Shown here: one piece after another, positions 38,213 to 48,274 of the stretch
Layout: each line of letters starts with the position of its first letter
Position numbering within the stretch: the stretch's first letter is position 1
NCBI GenBank assembly: GCA_936920625.1
Contig: CAKZHC010000037.1
Location: forward strand, 1 to 64,000
Reading direction: 5' to 3'
DNA length: 64,000 nucleotides
From: an uncultured Enterobacteriaceae bacterium
GTDB lineage: Bacteria > Pseudomonadota > Gammaproteobacteria > Enterobacterales > Enterobacteriaceae
Made by a program: the position numbers and the translations under genes
Notes under the pieces: model-generated
What the model was told of the DNA's origin: nothing
Database searches by the model: none
Seen by the model: the letters and a program-made list of their open reading frames with translations, nothing else

Positions 38213-38911
38213 ATGATTTTTACTCAATCCCAGCGCACTCGCGCATTGATATGGCTTTCTCTTTTTCATTTGTTTGTAATAACAATAAGCAATTATTTAG
38301 TTCAGTTACCAACAAGTTTTCTGGGCTTACATACCACATGGGGAGCCTTCAGCTTTCCCCTCATTTTTCTTTCCACCGATCTGACCGTACGAATTTTCGG
38401 GGCACCATTAGCCCGAAGAATAATTCTGGCAGTAATGTTCCCGGCGCTGATTATCTCTTATACCATTACCACACTATGGTTCCAGGGCGAATGGCAGGGT
38501 ATAAACGGACTGAATGAGTTTAATGTGTTTGTCGCCCGTATTGCCTGTGCCAGTTTTATGGCTTATGTGCTGGGACAAATTCTGGACGTTTTTATCTTCG
38601 ACCGACTGCGTCAGAAAGGGAAATGGTGGCTGGCTCCTGCTGCTTCCACGTTTTTGAGTAACATCTTTGATACAATAGCCTTTTTCTACATCGCTTTCCA
38701 CGGAAGCCATGATCCCTTCATGGCAAATAATTGGGCAGAGATTGCATTAACCGATTACAGTTTTAAAATCATTATCTGTATTCTTTTTCTCCTGCCCGTA
38801 TACGGCACCGTGCTCAACACCTTGCTTAGCTTTCTGACAGATAAAACTGAACAACTTCCTACTACCATCGTCCGGATACAAAAAAATCTCTGCGATGGGA
38901 ATCTGCTTTAG
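38213..38911 (+). CDS. yhhQ: Queuosine precursor transporter YhhQ
   Basis: YhhQ imports 7-cyano- or 7-aminomethyl-7-deazaguanine for tRNA queuosine. The 232 residues (E. coli 221) have six helices and family segments NYLVQLPTSFLGLHTTWGAF, FPLIFLSTDLTVRIFG, ARRIILAVMFPAL, and STFLSNIFDTIAFFYIAF. AAAGGATAT lies before the ATG at 38213. No preQ1 riboswitch was recognised upstream. It closes the yhhN-zntA-tusA-yhhQ block. Confidence 0.95.
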   Translation: MIFTQSQRTRALIWLSLFHLFVITISNYLVQLPTSFLGLHTTWGAFSFPLIFLSTDLTVRIFGAPLARRIILAVMFPALIISYTITTLWFQGEWQGINGLNEFNVFVARIACASFMAYVLGQILDVFIFDRLRQKGKWWLAPAASTFLSNIFDTIAFFYIAFHGSHDPFMANNWAEIALTDYSFKIIICILFLLPVYGTVLNTLLSFLTDKTEQLPTTIVRIQKNLCDGNLL

Positions 38912-39008
38912 TGCGCGTAAAATCATGCCAGTTGCACGATTTTACGTTCGTTGCCAGAAATCTGGACATTCCCAATTCATTGCCTGAATACCATTTAATA
39001 GCAAAAAC

Positions 39009-39056
39009 CGCAGCCGGGGTAAAAACACCCCAGCTTCGGCTGCATTTATTTATAAC
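39009..39056. terminator. Bidirectional terminator-like hairpin after yhhQ
   Basis: GCAGCCG pairs with CGGCTGC, and inside GGGGT pairs with ACCCC, with a short bulge on one side. The plus strand continues ATTTATTTAT; the minus strand continues into five T. It lies about 100 bp after yhhQ. A weaker hairpin, CGTAAAATC/GATTTTACG, is at 38916-38946. Confidence 0.55.
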
Positions 39057-39208
39057 ACAATAAATTCACTCTTAACTGGCGGAGGTGGGATTGGACGTGC
39101 CCGGTGAGCGTTTGCTTTGAGTTCACGGGATAACAAAATCGGCTTTGGGAAAATTATGCCAGATATAAGCTGGCTCCACTTATTACACGTTTTCCGAAAA
39201 CAAAACAA

Positions 39209-39600
39209 ATGCTGGAGATTATCAGGTCAGCATACATGCTTATCTGGCCAGGAAACTGGCAGGCACATCGATGTCAGATGTTGACAAGTATCGGATAGCA
39301 GCAATGCCTGGTTTATTTGCCGGCATCATTTCCCAACACACTTATCCAAAACCCGGATCGTCTCTCTGACAGCTATTTCCGTCTATGTGGGAACAAGTCA
39401 TAGTTATTATATAACGTTGCTGATTTTATCCGGTCTTTACTTCTTCATCTGTTTCCTGTCCCTGTGGTTATGGAGCCTGATTGGTGCAGCACTGGCAAAA
39501 CGGATGGATAATATAAAAACCTTCAATATGCTGATGACAGGATTGCTTGAATTGTCGACGGCCGTTTTTTTTTTGATGTATTTCGTGAATAACTCGTGCT
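39209..39600 (+). pseudogene. Remnant of a LysE/RhtB-family exporter
   Basis: Three successive frames carry pieces of one LysE-family protein in the right order: MLEIIRSAYMLIW (helix 3 region) near 39209, then GLFAGIISQHTYPKPGSSL (the NPK signature region) at 39310-39366, then LTAISVYV and GLYFFICFLSLWLWSLIGAA with RMDNIKTFNMLM (helices 5-6) at about 39366-39580. The N-terminal third is not recognisable. At least two frameshifts separate the pieces. It is the third LysE-family locus of the window and the second broken one. Confidence 0.6.
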
Positions 39601-39708
39601 ACTGCGCATCATTACGGGGCTGTCGGCATTCCAGCCACTGGCACTTACCTGCTATCACTATCCCATTTTTTAGTGCTTACATTGCTTACATTAGTGAAGC
39701 ATTCTTGA

Positions 39709-39745
39709 GAAAATGCCTGTCTGCGGCAACAGACTGGCATTTTTG
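39709..39745. terminator. Bidirectional terminator between the exporter remnant and iolE
   Basis: AAAATGCCTGTCTG (39710-39723) pairs with CAGACTGGCATTTT (39730-39743) except for one T-T mismatch, with a 6-nt loop, and ends in T on the plus strand. It lies 8 bp beyond the iolE stop, so it probably ends the minus-strand iol transcript. Confidence 0.65.
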
Positions 39746-39750
39746 CTCAC

Positions 39751-40647
39751 TCACAATCCGGCAACAGTGCGAAGGTAGTGCCTCGCTTTAACTGCATACT
39801 CAAAAGGGTTAGCTATAGCGGGGTCCTGTTCTGCCTCCACCACCATCCAGCCGCAGTAATCAGCATTATCCAGTACGTCAAATACTGGCCTGAAATCAAT
39901 AACGCCATCACCCGGCACCGTAAAGGTACCGTGTTTAACCCCCTCGAGGAATGACAGGCGCTGGCGGCGCACAGTTTCTACAACTTCATCACGTACATCT
40001 TTAAGATGCACATGATTGATACGCGGTAAGTATTTTGTCAGTATTGCCAGCATCTTTTGCTGACTACCCTCAGAATAATAAGCATGCCCAGTGTCATAAA
40101 GCAGGAAAACGTCGCTATTGGTTGCCATCATGAAGCGATCAATCTCTGAAGTAGTTTGAATTCCAGTGCCCATATGATGGTGAAGACATACCTGCATTCC
40201 TTTTTCTGCTGCCAGTGCTGCTAGTTCGTTATACCCTGCTGTGGTAAGCTGCCACTCCGCTTCGCTAAAATATGGTTTCTCCTCGAAAACAGCCTTTGCA
40301 GTCCCCTGGATACTTCGGCTCTGCTCCGAGCAGCCGATTACCTTAGCCCCCATCGCATGCAAGAAATCACGATGACTTATAAATTCATCAATAGTTTTGT
40401 CCCTGTCGCCCTGAGCAAACCAGGTACTGAACCAGGCGTTGACGATCTGCAATCCGCGAATGTCAAGCATGGGTTTCAGTATTGCCGGATCCCGTGGATA
40501 CTTATTGCCGACTTCACTACCGCTGAAACCAGCCAGTGCCATTTCACTTACAATCTGCTGGAAGGTATTCTCTCCTCCCAATTCAGGCATATCATCATTA
40601 GTCCAGCCGATTGGCGCAATGGCCAGCCTGACTTTTTCCTGGTTCAT
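39751..40647 (-). CDS. iolE: Inosose dehydratase IolE
   Basis: IolE dehydrates scyllo-inosose (2-keto-myo-inositol) to the diketo intermediate 3D-(3,5/4)-trihydroxycyclohexane-1,2-dione. The 298-residue xylose-isomerase-like TIM barrel begins MNQEKVRLAIAPIGWTNDDM and has GGENTFQQIVSEMALAGFSG, CLHHHMGTGIQT, LYDTGHAYYSEG, INHVHLKDVRDEVV, and GVIDFRPVFDVL, giving the metal ligands of the family. The frame is intact. It is the last gene of the minus-strand iol group; the reconstructed iolH frame overlaps its ATG by four bases. Confidence 0.93.
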   Translation of the reverse strand: MNQEKVRLAIAPIGWTNDDMPELGGENTFQQIVSEMALAGFSGSEVGNKYPRDPAILKPMLDIRGLQIVNAWFSTWFAQGDRDKTIDEFISHRDFLHAMGAKVIGCSEQSRSIQGTAKAVFEEKPYFSEAEWQLTTAGYNELAALAAEKGMQVCLHHHMGTGIQTTSEIDRFMMATNSDVFLLYDTGHAYYSEGSQQKMLAILTKYLPRINHVHLKDVRDEVVETVRRQRLSFLEGVKHGTFTVPGDGVIDFRPVFDVLDNADYCGWMVVEAEQDPAIANPFEYAVKARHYLRTVAGL

Positions 40648-41531
40648 GTAAAATTTTCCTGTTTTTTTAATAGGTTATTCTCAATCAGCTCGAGGGTTTT
40701 CATAGCCTGATAGCGCATTTTTCCGGATAGCAAAATAGCGAAAAGATAATAGTCGTTTCGCCACCCATCGTAAAAATACGGCTGGCAAAATCCATTTCAC
40801 GTAAGGTTTTAAACAAAGCATCAAAATTTACCTCTTCTTCACCTACAGCTATGTGCTGGCGAACGGCAGGACCCACCCCCGGCGAATTGACAATATAGCG
40901 GCGGTACCGGGTGTGATTCATCCTGCCAGCAAGTCAGAACATGCGAAAGACACTACCAGCATACTGAGTGCGTCTCCCCTATCCTCTTGTCATAATAAAA
41001 AGAGTGCGGCACGTTATAGAGATACTTGATGTTGTCACTACGGAACAATTTGGCCAGACCAACGGTTTCGCCATTCTCCTCACAAAAATCCCACGGATAT
41101 GACTGGATTTCAACACGGGTCCCTTCACGTTCGATGACTGGTAACAACGTTTCCATCGAATGGTAGAACATTTCTTCGCAGATTTGAGGCTCGTTGGGCG
41201 TTCCTGAAAGCTCAGTGTTGATCACCTCACTCCCATCTCAACGGCAATCTCAATCATACGCTTCCAGTTTTTTACCGCTGCCTGCCGCCGTATTCCTTTA
41301 GCACGGACCAGCGATAGACCACGATAAAAGAAAAAATTTCCAGACCCGTATTGCGCAGTGCTTTTTTATACTTCGCTATTACTGCACAACTGGCTTTCGG
41401 ATGTTTGCAGAATGGATTAATTTGAGAATGCGGGGCTGTACAATGTATTTATATCCCCACTCTTCCACCTGGCACACCATGCTGGAAATTCCAAGATCAT
41501 TAATAACATCTACATCAAAAGCAATTTTCAC
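40644..41531 (-). pseudogene. iolH: IolH (sugar-phosphate isomerase/epimerase-like), multiply disrupted
   Basis: Fragments of IolH occur in order on the minus strand. A GTG at 41531 begins VKIAFDVDVINDLGISSMV. Degenerate stretches follow with stops and frame changes, then an intact piece (40953-41225) with INTELSGTPNEPQICEEMFY and WDFCEENGETVGL. Next comes NHTRYRRYIVNSPGVGP, and GEEEVNFDALFKTLREMDFA in another frame. A last frame change restores MRYQAMKTLELIE, ending four bases into iolE. At least four lesions are needed. IolH is a TIM-barrel protein of inositol clusters whose exact step is not settled. The gene is certainly dead, and not by sequencing error alone. Confidence 0.88.
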
Positions 41532-41589
41532 TACCCTTTATTCATATAACCATAACTGCTGAAACTCTGTATAAGTGCAGGCTGGGCAA

Positions 41590-42600
41590 TCAATTATCGT
41601 AAAAAGCCGGGCGCAATAACATGCTTATCGGTTCGATAGCCCCGGTTTGCTGGGCTTTCAGACATGCATCTGCTGCAACCGATGCAGCAAATCCATCCCA
41701 GGCTGATGGCCCACTTAGACAGTCCTTTTTTACATCATTAATAAAAGACTGTAATTCAGCATCATATGCGTCAATGAATCGATCTTTCCAGTCAGTAAGA
41801 ATGGTATTTGTCAGCCTGGCTCCTTTACGCATCTGTACTGAAGAGGGTTCCGGCAGACTGGCTATACCCAGTTCACCCACGACCTCACATTGGATGTCAT
41901 AACCGTAGACGCAGTTAACAAAGATTTCTACATCAATACGAATCCCTTTCTGTGTTTCAAACAATACTACTTGCGGGTCTCTGAGTTTGGCATGAGCGCG
42001 TGATGTAGTATGCGGATAAACCACCTGTACGGTTTTATAGTCATCATCAGCCAACCAGCGATGTACATCGAGTTCGTGAATTAGAGTATTAGTAACAGCC
42101 ATATCTGTCGTATAGTTTGCACTTACACACTGATTGCGATGGGCACAATGGAACATCAACGGGCGACCGATATCACCATCAGTGATCACTTTTTTCAGCG
42201 CAAGGTAATCCCTGTCGTATCGGCGATTAAAACCCACTTGTACGAGGCGTTTTCCTCTGTCGATTTCGGCATCAATGATACGGTGACACCCTTCAGCACT
42301 CACTGCCAGCGGCTTTTCACAAAAAACATATTTACCCGCAGCAATTGCTGCCATCGTAAACTCTTCGTGAGTCGGATCCGATGAGGTCACTAGTACGGCG
42401 TCAACATTGGATGCCTTGATAACATCCAGCCCCGAGTTATAAATCTTGGCGTTGAGCGCCAGGGTTTCAACAGCTTCCTTGGCGCTGTCTAAGTTAATAT
42501 CTGAAACAGCCACAACTTCTGAACCCTGCAGCACTTTGCTACAACGTCGCATATGTTCGCGTCCGATCGCTCCGCTACCGATTACGCCAAGCTTTAACAT
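41590..42600 (-). CDS. iolG: Inositol 2-dehydrogenase IolG
   Basis: IolG oxidises myo-inositol to scyllo-inosose with NAD+, the first step of the pathway. The 336 residues have the N-terminal Rossmann motif LGVIGSGAIGREHMRR, the GFO/IDH/MocA signature with the catalytic Lys (FCEKPLAV, about 95-102), and NTLIHELDVHRWL with the catalytic His. AGAGGA lies 9 nt before the ATG. It lies between the broken iolH and the truncated iolD. The frame is intact. Confidence 0.95.
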   Translation of the reverse strand: MLKLGVIGSGAIGREHMRRCSKVLQGSEVVAVSDINLDSAKEAVETLALNAKIYNSGLDVIKASNVDAVLVTSSDPTHEEFTMAAIAAGKYVFCEKPLAVSAEGCHRIIDAEIDRGKRLVQVGFNRRYDRDYLALKKVITDGDIGRPLMFHCAHRNQCVSANYTTDMAVTNTLIHELDVHRWLADDDYKTVQVVYPHTTSRAHAKLRDPQVVLFETQKGIRIDVEIFVNCVYGYDIQCEVVGELGIASLPEPSSVQMRKGARLTNTILTDWKDRFIDAYDAELQSFINDVKKDCLSGPSAWDGFAASVAADACLKAQQTGAIEPISMLLRPAFYDN

Positions 42601-42680
42601 AATGTTATTCCTCTTTATAAGTTTGTGAGTTCGATTGATTCAGAGGTTTTGTTGGGTACCGATAGCTGACAGCAGAGCTA

Positions 42681-44303
42681 TCAATATTGGCGAGCCTGAC
42701 TGATATGCTCATTCAGCATATGGGCTACCGCTTCAATGCGTTTTGAAGTAGAGACTTGCGCCCCGCCAACACGCCACCAGCTCAAGTATTTATGAATCAT
42801 AGTCTTGGGCAGCACTTTGACATCAATTAAAGTTGAAACCGGTGACTGACAAGCCTCGATCAAAGCTTGTTTAAGTTGTTCAAGGGTAGTGACCCTCCAG
42901 GTTTTACAACCGTAACCAGCAGCAATTGCAGCAAAATCTACCGGAATGAACCCGCCGTTAAGCCTGCCAGACTCACCATTACGAAAACGAAACTCGGTAA
43001 TAAAACTGTCCATACCGTGTCCCATTTGCAGATTGTTGATACATCCATTGGACATGTTGTCAAATAGCACCACATTGATGATGAGATTCTCCTGAATAGA
43101 TGTAACCAGTTCAGAATGCAGCATCATGAATGCACCATCGCCAACCAGGGTGTAGACGTCACGGTGCGGTTCAGCCAGCTTCACCCCCAAAGACGCATTA
43201 ACTTCATAACCCATGCATGAATAACCATATTCAACGTGGTAACCATTGTAGTTCCTGGTACGCCACGCACGTTGCAGATCTCCAAGCAAACTACCAGCGG
43301 CCGCCACAATGATGGAGTCCTCAGGTAAGCAATCATTGAGTATTCCAAGCATGCTGCTTTGTGTCAGAAAAGAGCCTGTCAGACGATTGAATTCGGCAAA
43401 TACAGCCTCCCGATCCATATGATCATCAATTTCGGGGACGAAGCCATCGCTGTAGGTTACCTGATGGAGGCGTTGGGTTTCTGTTAGCAATTCGTTTTGC
43501 GCATTTACGATTTTATCTTCCCAGCCGCAGCAAAAACCAACACTGGAAAGCGCAGTTTCCAACGCACTTATCGCTTCACGTGCATCCGCAATTATTCTCA
43601 CTGCATCGAGTTTACAGGCATCGAAATTACTGACATTAATGTTGATATAATCAACATCAGGATGCTGGAATATCCATTTTGATGCTGTGGTAAAATCAGT
43701 GTAACGGGTACCAATTCCTATCACTACATCTGCTTCTTTCGCCAGTAGATTGGCAGCCAAACACCCTGTTTCTCCAACACCTCCGACATTTAGTGGGTGA
43801 TCTGATGTAATTGTGCCTTTACCAGCCTGGGTTTCAGCAAAGGGGATCTGATAACGTTCAGCAAATTTACACAGTGCATCACCCGCATGAGAATACTTCA
43901 CACCTCCGCCGCAAATAATTAAAGGTTTATTCTTACTTTCTAGTAAGGCAACAGCTTCCTCTATTTGCAGTTGTGTGGGCATTCGACGATCCAGTCGGTG
44001 AACACGCTTTTGAAAGAAATATTCAGGAAAATCCCAAGCTTCTCCCTGCACATCTTGTGGCAAACATATCGTTACAGCACCTGTTTCTGCCGGATTAGTG
44101 AGGACCCGCATGGCATTAATACATGCTGTCATTAATTGCTCTGGCCGGTTGATTCTGTCCCAGTATTTACTGACAGCCCGGAAAGCATCATTTGTGCTGA
44201 TGCTAAGGTCGTAACTTTGTTCTACCTGTTGCAGTACCGGATCTGGCTGACGACAAGCGAATACATCTCCCGGCAGAAGCAATAATGGTAAACGATTAGC
44301 ATC
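42681..44303 (-). pseudogene. iolD: 3D-(3,5/4)-trihydroxycyclohexane-1,2-dione hydrolase IolD, missing its N-terminus
   Basis: IolD is a thiamin-diphosphate enzyme that opens the inositol-derived ring. The conserved frame begins at RLPLLLLPGDVFACRQPDPV, equivalent to about residue 115 of the 640-residue family. On the upstream side the frame meets a stop (TGA near 44314) and similarity ends abruptly. The N-terminal piece of the pyrimidine domain, which includes the Glu that activates the cofactor, is therefore gone. The rest is well kept: CGGGVKYSHAG, GVGETGCLAANLL, and the cofactor-binding region YTLVGDGAFMMLHSELVTS. The only start in the remaining frame is a TTG at 44282. The deletion has no insertion element at its edge. 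Confidence 0.85.
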
Positions 44304-44873
44304 GGATCGTGCTCATGCGTGCTTCCTTTACCTTAATCATCAGCGAATAAAAACACATCATTTAACAGTTAAACGACTACATCGATTTAATCTGTAATGT
44401 ACAAAATAGAGCTAGAACATCGGTGATTATAAACAAACTATTTTTTCCATTGATATTGAATTGTAGAAAAAAAATTTCATTTTGCGAGAAAGATCAAATA
44501 TCACATGAAAGCCTGTTTCCGGTGATACCAAATCAAAGTTGACGGACCTTAAATTTACGTAAAAATATATTTATTTCATTTAATATAGTGAGTTAATTTA
44601 ATATTCAGGAAGGCTGATGATTGATGTATAACATATTGACATTGAATGCTAATACTTCCTCGTTGATGGTACTAAATTGAGGCTGTAAAGTTTAAGATAG
44701 TTCACATTATCGATTAAATTATTTCATTTTATATTGAAATTAGAATTTTTATTCCTTAAAGTTGGCCTGTGGTCTTTCCCGACTGATTCACAGACCAACC
44801 AGCGTTATTCTGTTTAAATCCAACAAAAAGATCAGCAGGACTCCCTCTAAAATCTCAGAAGGAATTTACGAGT
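44304..44873. other. AT-rich gap between divergent iolD and iolC
   Basis: This stretch of about 570 bp takes the place of the iolD N-terminus and the shared promoter region. Long A/T runs dominate. A GAAAAAAAATTTC near-palindrome lies at about 44466. No gene was recognised. Confidence 0.5.
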
Positions 44874-46795
44874 ATGAACACACACACCAAAAGCAACTGG
44901 ATGTGATTTGTATTGGCCGCATCGCCGTCGACTTTTATGGGCAGCAGATAGGAACACGGCTTGAAGATACCATCAGCTTCGCTAAATATCTTGGCGGCTC
45001 ATCAGGTAACGTTGCTTATGGAACTGCAATACAAGGCTTGAAGTCAGGTATGCTGGCACGCGTTGGCGATGAGCATATGGGCCGCTTTCTCCGGGAAACA
45101 CTCCAGCGCACCGGGGTGGATACTCAGTATTTAATTACCGACAAAGAGCGGCTCACTGGTCTGGTTATTCTTGGAATTAAAGATGAAGAGACCTTTCCTC
45201 TCATCTTTTACCGTGAGAAATGTGCCGATATGGGGCTAGTACCTGAAGATATTCATGAAGAATACATCGCCTCAGCCCGTGCAATAGCCGTGACCGGAAC
45301 CCATCTTTCACACCCCGATACACGGGCAGCAGTACTTAAAGCGTTACAGATTGCCTCTAAGCATGGTTTACGTACCGCACTGGATATTGATTATCGTCCG
45401 GTACTATGGGGGCTGACATCACTTGGAGATGGTGAAACCCGTTTTGTTGAATCGCAGCATGTTACACGGGAGCTCCAGGAAGTGCTGCACTACTTCAGTC
45501 TGGTTGTTGGCACCGAGGAGGAATTTCACATTGCAGGCGGTAGCACTGATACGTTAACTGCACTCCGGCAGGTACGTCAGATCACCAGCGCCACACTTAT
45601 ATGCAAGCGCGGGCCACTGGGGTGTGTAGTTTTTGAGAGAGATATCCCGCAATGCTGGGAGGATATAAAGTTACAGCCTAGTGTATGCGTTGATGTTCTG
45701 AACGTGCTGGGTGCTGGTGACGCCTTTATGTCTGGCCTGCTGCGCGGCTGGCTGAATGATGAAGGCTGGGACCAGGCGTGTCGTTATGCTAATGCATGCG
45801 GTGCTCTGGTCGTCTCCCGCCATGGTTGTGCGCCTGCCATGCCTACCAAAGAGGAACTGGATGACTATCTTAGTCGTGCCGCATCAATACCGAGACCCAA
45901 TCTTGATAACCGTCTGAACCATCTGCACAGGGTAACAAGCCGCAGACAGGTGTGGCCAGAGCTCTGTGTTTTAGCTTTCGATCACCGTAAGCAGCTTACA
46001 GATATGGCCAGTGAAGTTGGCGCATCTTCATCACGTATTCCGTATTTGAAAATACTGTTACTTCGTGCGGCAATGGAAGCTGTTGAATCTGCCGGGCTTG
46101 TTGGGCGAAGCGGAATTCTGGCTGATAGCACTTATGGACAAAAAGCACTCAATGCTATCACAGGTAAAAGCTGGTGGATTGGCCGCCCGGTAGAACTACC
46201 TGGATCACATCCATTACGTCTTGAGCATGGCAATATCGGTACACAGCTTATCGACTGGCCCCAGGATCATGTAGTCAAATGTCTGGTGTTTTACCATCCA
46301 CACGATGCCGCAGAGTTGCGCAAAGTGCAGGATGAGCTAGTACTCGATATCTGGCACAGCTGTAATAAAAGCGGCCATGAGTTACTACTGGAAGTGATTT
46401 TGCCGGAGAATCAACAGGATAAAAACGAAACACACTATATCGATGTTTTACGTCATTTTTATTCTTTGGGAGTCTTGCCTGACTGGTGGAAACTGCCACC
46501 GCTCTCAGCACCTGCCTAGCAGCAGATTGGGGCATTAATCGAGGAAGAAGATCCACACTGCAGGGGCATCCTGATTTTAGGCCTCGAAGCATCTGAAGAA
46601 AAGCTCAAAGCAGGTTTTGCCGCAGCAGCTGACGCACGATGGGTAAAAGGCTTCGCCGTAGGGCGTACTATATTTGCTCAACCATCCAGACAGTGGTTAC
46701 AAGGAGAATTGGATGACGACGCGCTGGTTGAACAAGTCAAAAGTAACTATCAGACGCTGATTAATTATTGGCGTGCGGTCAGACCTGCAAAATAA
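44874..46795 (+). pseudogene. iolC: 5-dehydro-2-deoxygluconokinase IolC fused to DUF2090, with start frameshift and internal amber stop
   Basis: The N-terminal PfkB kinase domain (about 1-330) has QLDVICIGRIAVDFYG, KYLGGSSGNVAYG and the ATP/anion motif NVLGAGDAFMSGLLRG. The DUF2090 domain, related to aldolases, starts near LCVLAFDHRKQL. Two lesions are visible. First, the best start, ATG 44874 with AAGGAA upstream, is out of frame: removing two bases from the CA run after it would read MNTHQKQLDV. Second, an in-frame TAG at 46517-46519 interrupts the DUF2090 domain, and 91 further conserved codons (GILILGLEAS, RWVKGFAVGRTIF) follow to TAA at 46793. The DKG kinase step is probably lost. Confidence 0.9.
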
Positions 46796-47165
46796 TCTTT
46801 TTGTTTATCACTTATTACAATTTATGCTCTAGGCCACACTAGCCATTCCTCTTCATAATATTACATGGGCCAGAGTTCTGGCCGCTATTATTAAGTCGTA
46901 ACTAATAAACTGGTACTTTCTGCCCTGCAAAGTCATATATTGGCACTATTTTGTTAGCAATCAGGCTAAATGAGCTAACAGTAATTGTGTGGGGGATCCA
47001 TGCCTATGCCTGCCAGCCTAAGCAGGCCACGCAAGGTGTCACAACAATACAAACTGATTCAGTTTCTGGCAGAATATGGGGCAACCGCGGGCTTTAACAA
47101 TGAAATTTTTATTCATCTTGTTATAGTATTACACAATTGTGAGCATTTTTTAGCGAGCCAACGTT
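46796..47165. other. Intergenic region upstream of iolR
   Basis: About 370 bp without a gene. An inverted repeat TGTTAGC (46952-46958) / GCTAACA (46974-46980) with a 15-bp spacer may be an operator; no regulator can be assigned. The open frame at 46985-47179 has no similarity. Confidence 0.4.
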
Positions 47166-48002
47166 ATGTCCATATCTAACCCGACGCAATTATCACTTTT
47201 ACAGGACGATATACGTCGTCGCTATGACACGCTAAGTAAGCGCCTGAAACAGGTAGCTCGCTATATCTTGGACAACGGTAATGGTATTGCCTTTGATACT
47301 GTTGCATCTATCGCACAACAGGCCGATGTTCCCCCCTCAACACTGATTCGTTTTTCCAATGCTTTTGGTTTCAGCGGGTTCAATGAAATGAAACAGGTTT
47401 TTCGTCAACATTTGATGGAGGAGACAGTAAATTATACCGAACGTGCCCGACTGTTCCGACAGACCGCTACAGATGGAACCTGCACCCCTGAAAATCCAGC
47501 TGAGATCCTGAATGTCTTTACAATGGTAAACTCTCAGGCGCTACAGCAGCTGGCATTGCAAACTAATTCACAGCTTCTCGACAAAGCTGTCGACTTATTA
47601 AGTAATGCCGAAAATATCTACATTATTGGATTACGTCGCTCCTTCAGTGTCGCATCATATCTGACCTATGCATTACGCCACCTTGAGCGGCGCGCTTTCC
47701 TGATTGACGGGCTTGGTGGTATGTTCACCGAACAGCTCAGTATGGTGAACACTAAAGATGTTGTAGTTACCATCAGCTACTCACCTTATGCACGTGAAGC
47801 CGTGGAACTGGTCGAATTAGGTGCTAAACGAGGCGCACGGCAAATTGCTATCACCGATAGTCAGGTGAGCCTGTTGGCCTCATTTAGCGAAGTCTGCTTT
47901 GTGGTGCGAGAAGCTCAGGTAGGCGGTTTCCGCTCTCAAGTGGCAGCACTCTGTCTGACCCAGACGCTGGCAGTTTCGCTGGCACTTAACGGTGCGAAAT
48001 GA
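47166..48002 (+). CDS. iolR: RpiR-family transcriptional regulator IolR
   Basis: A 278-residue regulator with an N-terminal helix-turn-helix of the RpiR type (about 15-90: ARYILDNGNGIAFDTVASIA, PPSTLIRFSNAFGFSGFNEM). A C-terminal SIS sugar-phosphate-binding domain (about 130-260) follows, with ENIYIIGLRRSFSVA and VVTISYSPYAREAVEL. It matches the IolR type that represses inositol genes in Salmonella. The effector is expected to be a pathway intermediate. The frame is intact, even though several presumed target genes are broken. Confidence 0.85.
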   Translation: MSISNPTQLSLLQDDIRRRYDTLSKRLKQVARYILDNGNGIAFDTVASIAQQADVPPSTLIRFSNAFGFSGFNEMKQVFRQHLMEETVNYTERARLFRQTATDGTCTPENPAEILNVFTMVNSQALQQLALQTNSQLLDKAVDLLSNAENIYIIGLRRSFSVASYLTYALRHLERRAFLIDGLGGMFTEQLSMVNTKDVVVTISYSPYAREAVELVELGAKRGARQIAITDSQVSLLASFSEVCFVVREAQVGGFRSQVAALCLTQTLAVSLALNGAK

Positions 48003-48274
48003 CAGATGATACTAGTAAACACGCAATATATTGTTTTTTTGAATAGCCCCTTTCGATAAAACATGTATTGCTAATACTACTTCTTTACACAGATAACTAT
48101 CTGTGATCTTTTGATAATTAGCATAAACTGAGTGAATTCATTTTTTAACAACATCAACTATTATCCATCATTGACAACTGTCCGATACAAACTCGTTACA
48201 TATCCAGCGCATTTATCTATCATTTCTATACAGCGTCGTAATCAATAGAGAATTTGTATGAATAATGAGCTATC

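Noticed and set aside
39600..39715. Segment reading PFFSAYIAYISEAFLRK, like an amino-acid ABC permease
   Set aside because: Only about 17 residues resemble the family; too little to call a second remnant.
46985..47179. 64-codon frame upstream of iolR
   Set aside because: No similarity, and it overlaps the iolR start in another frame.
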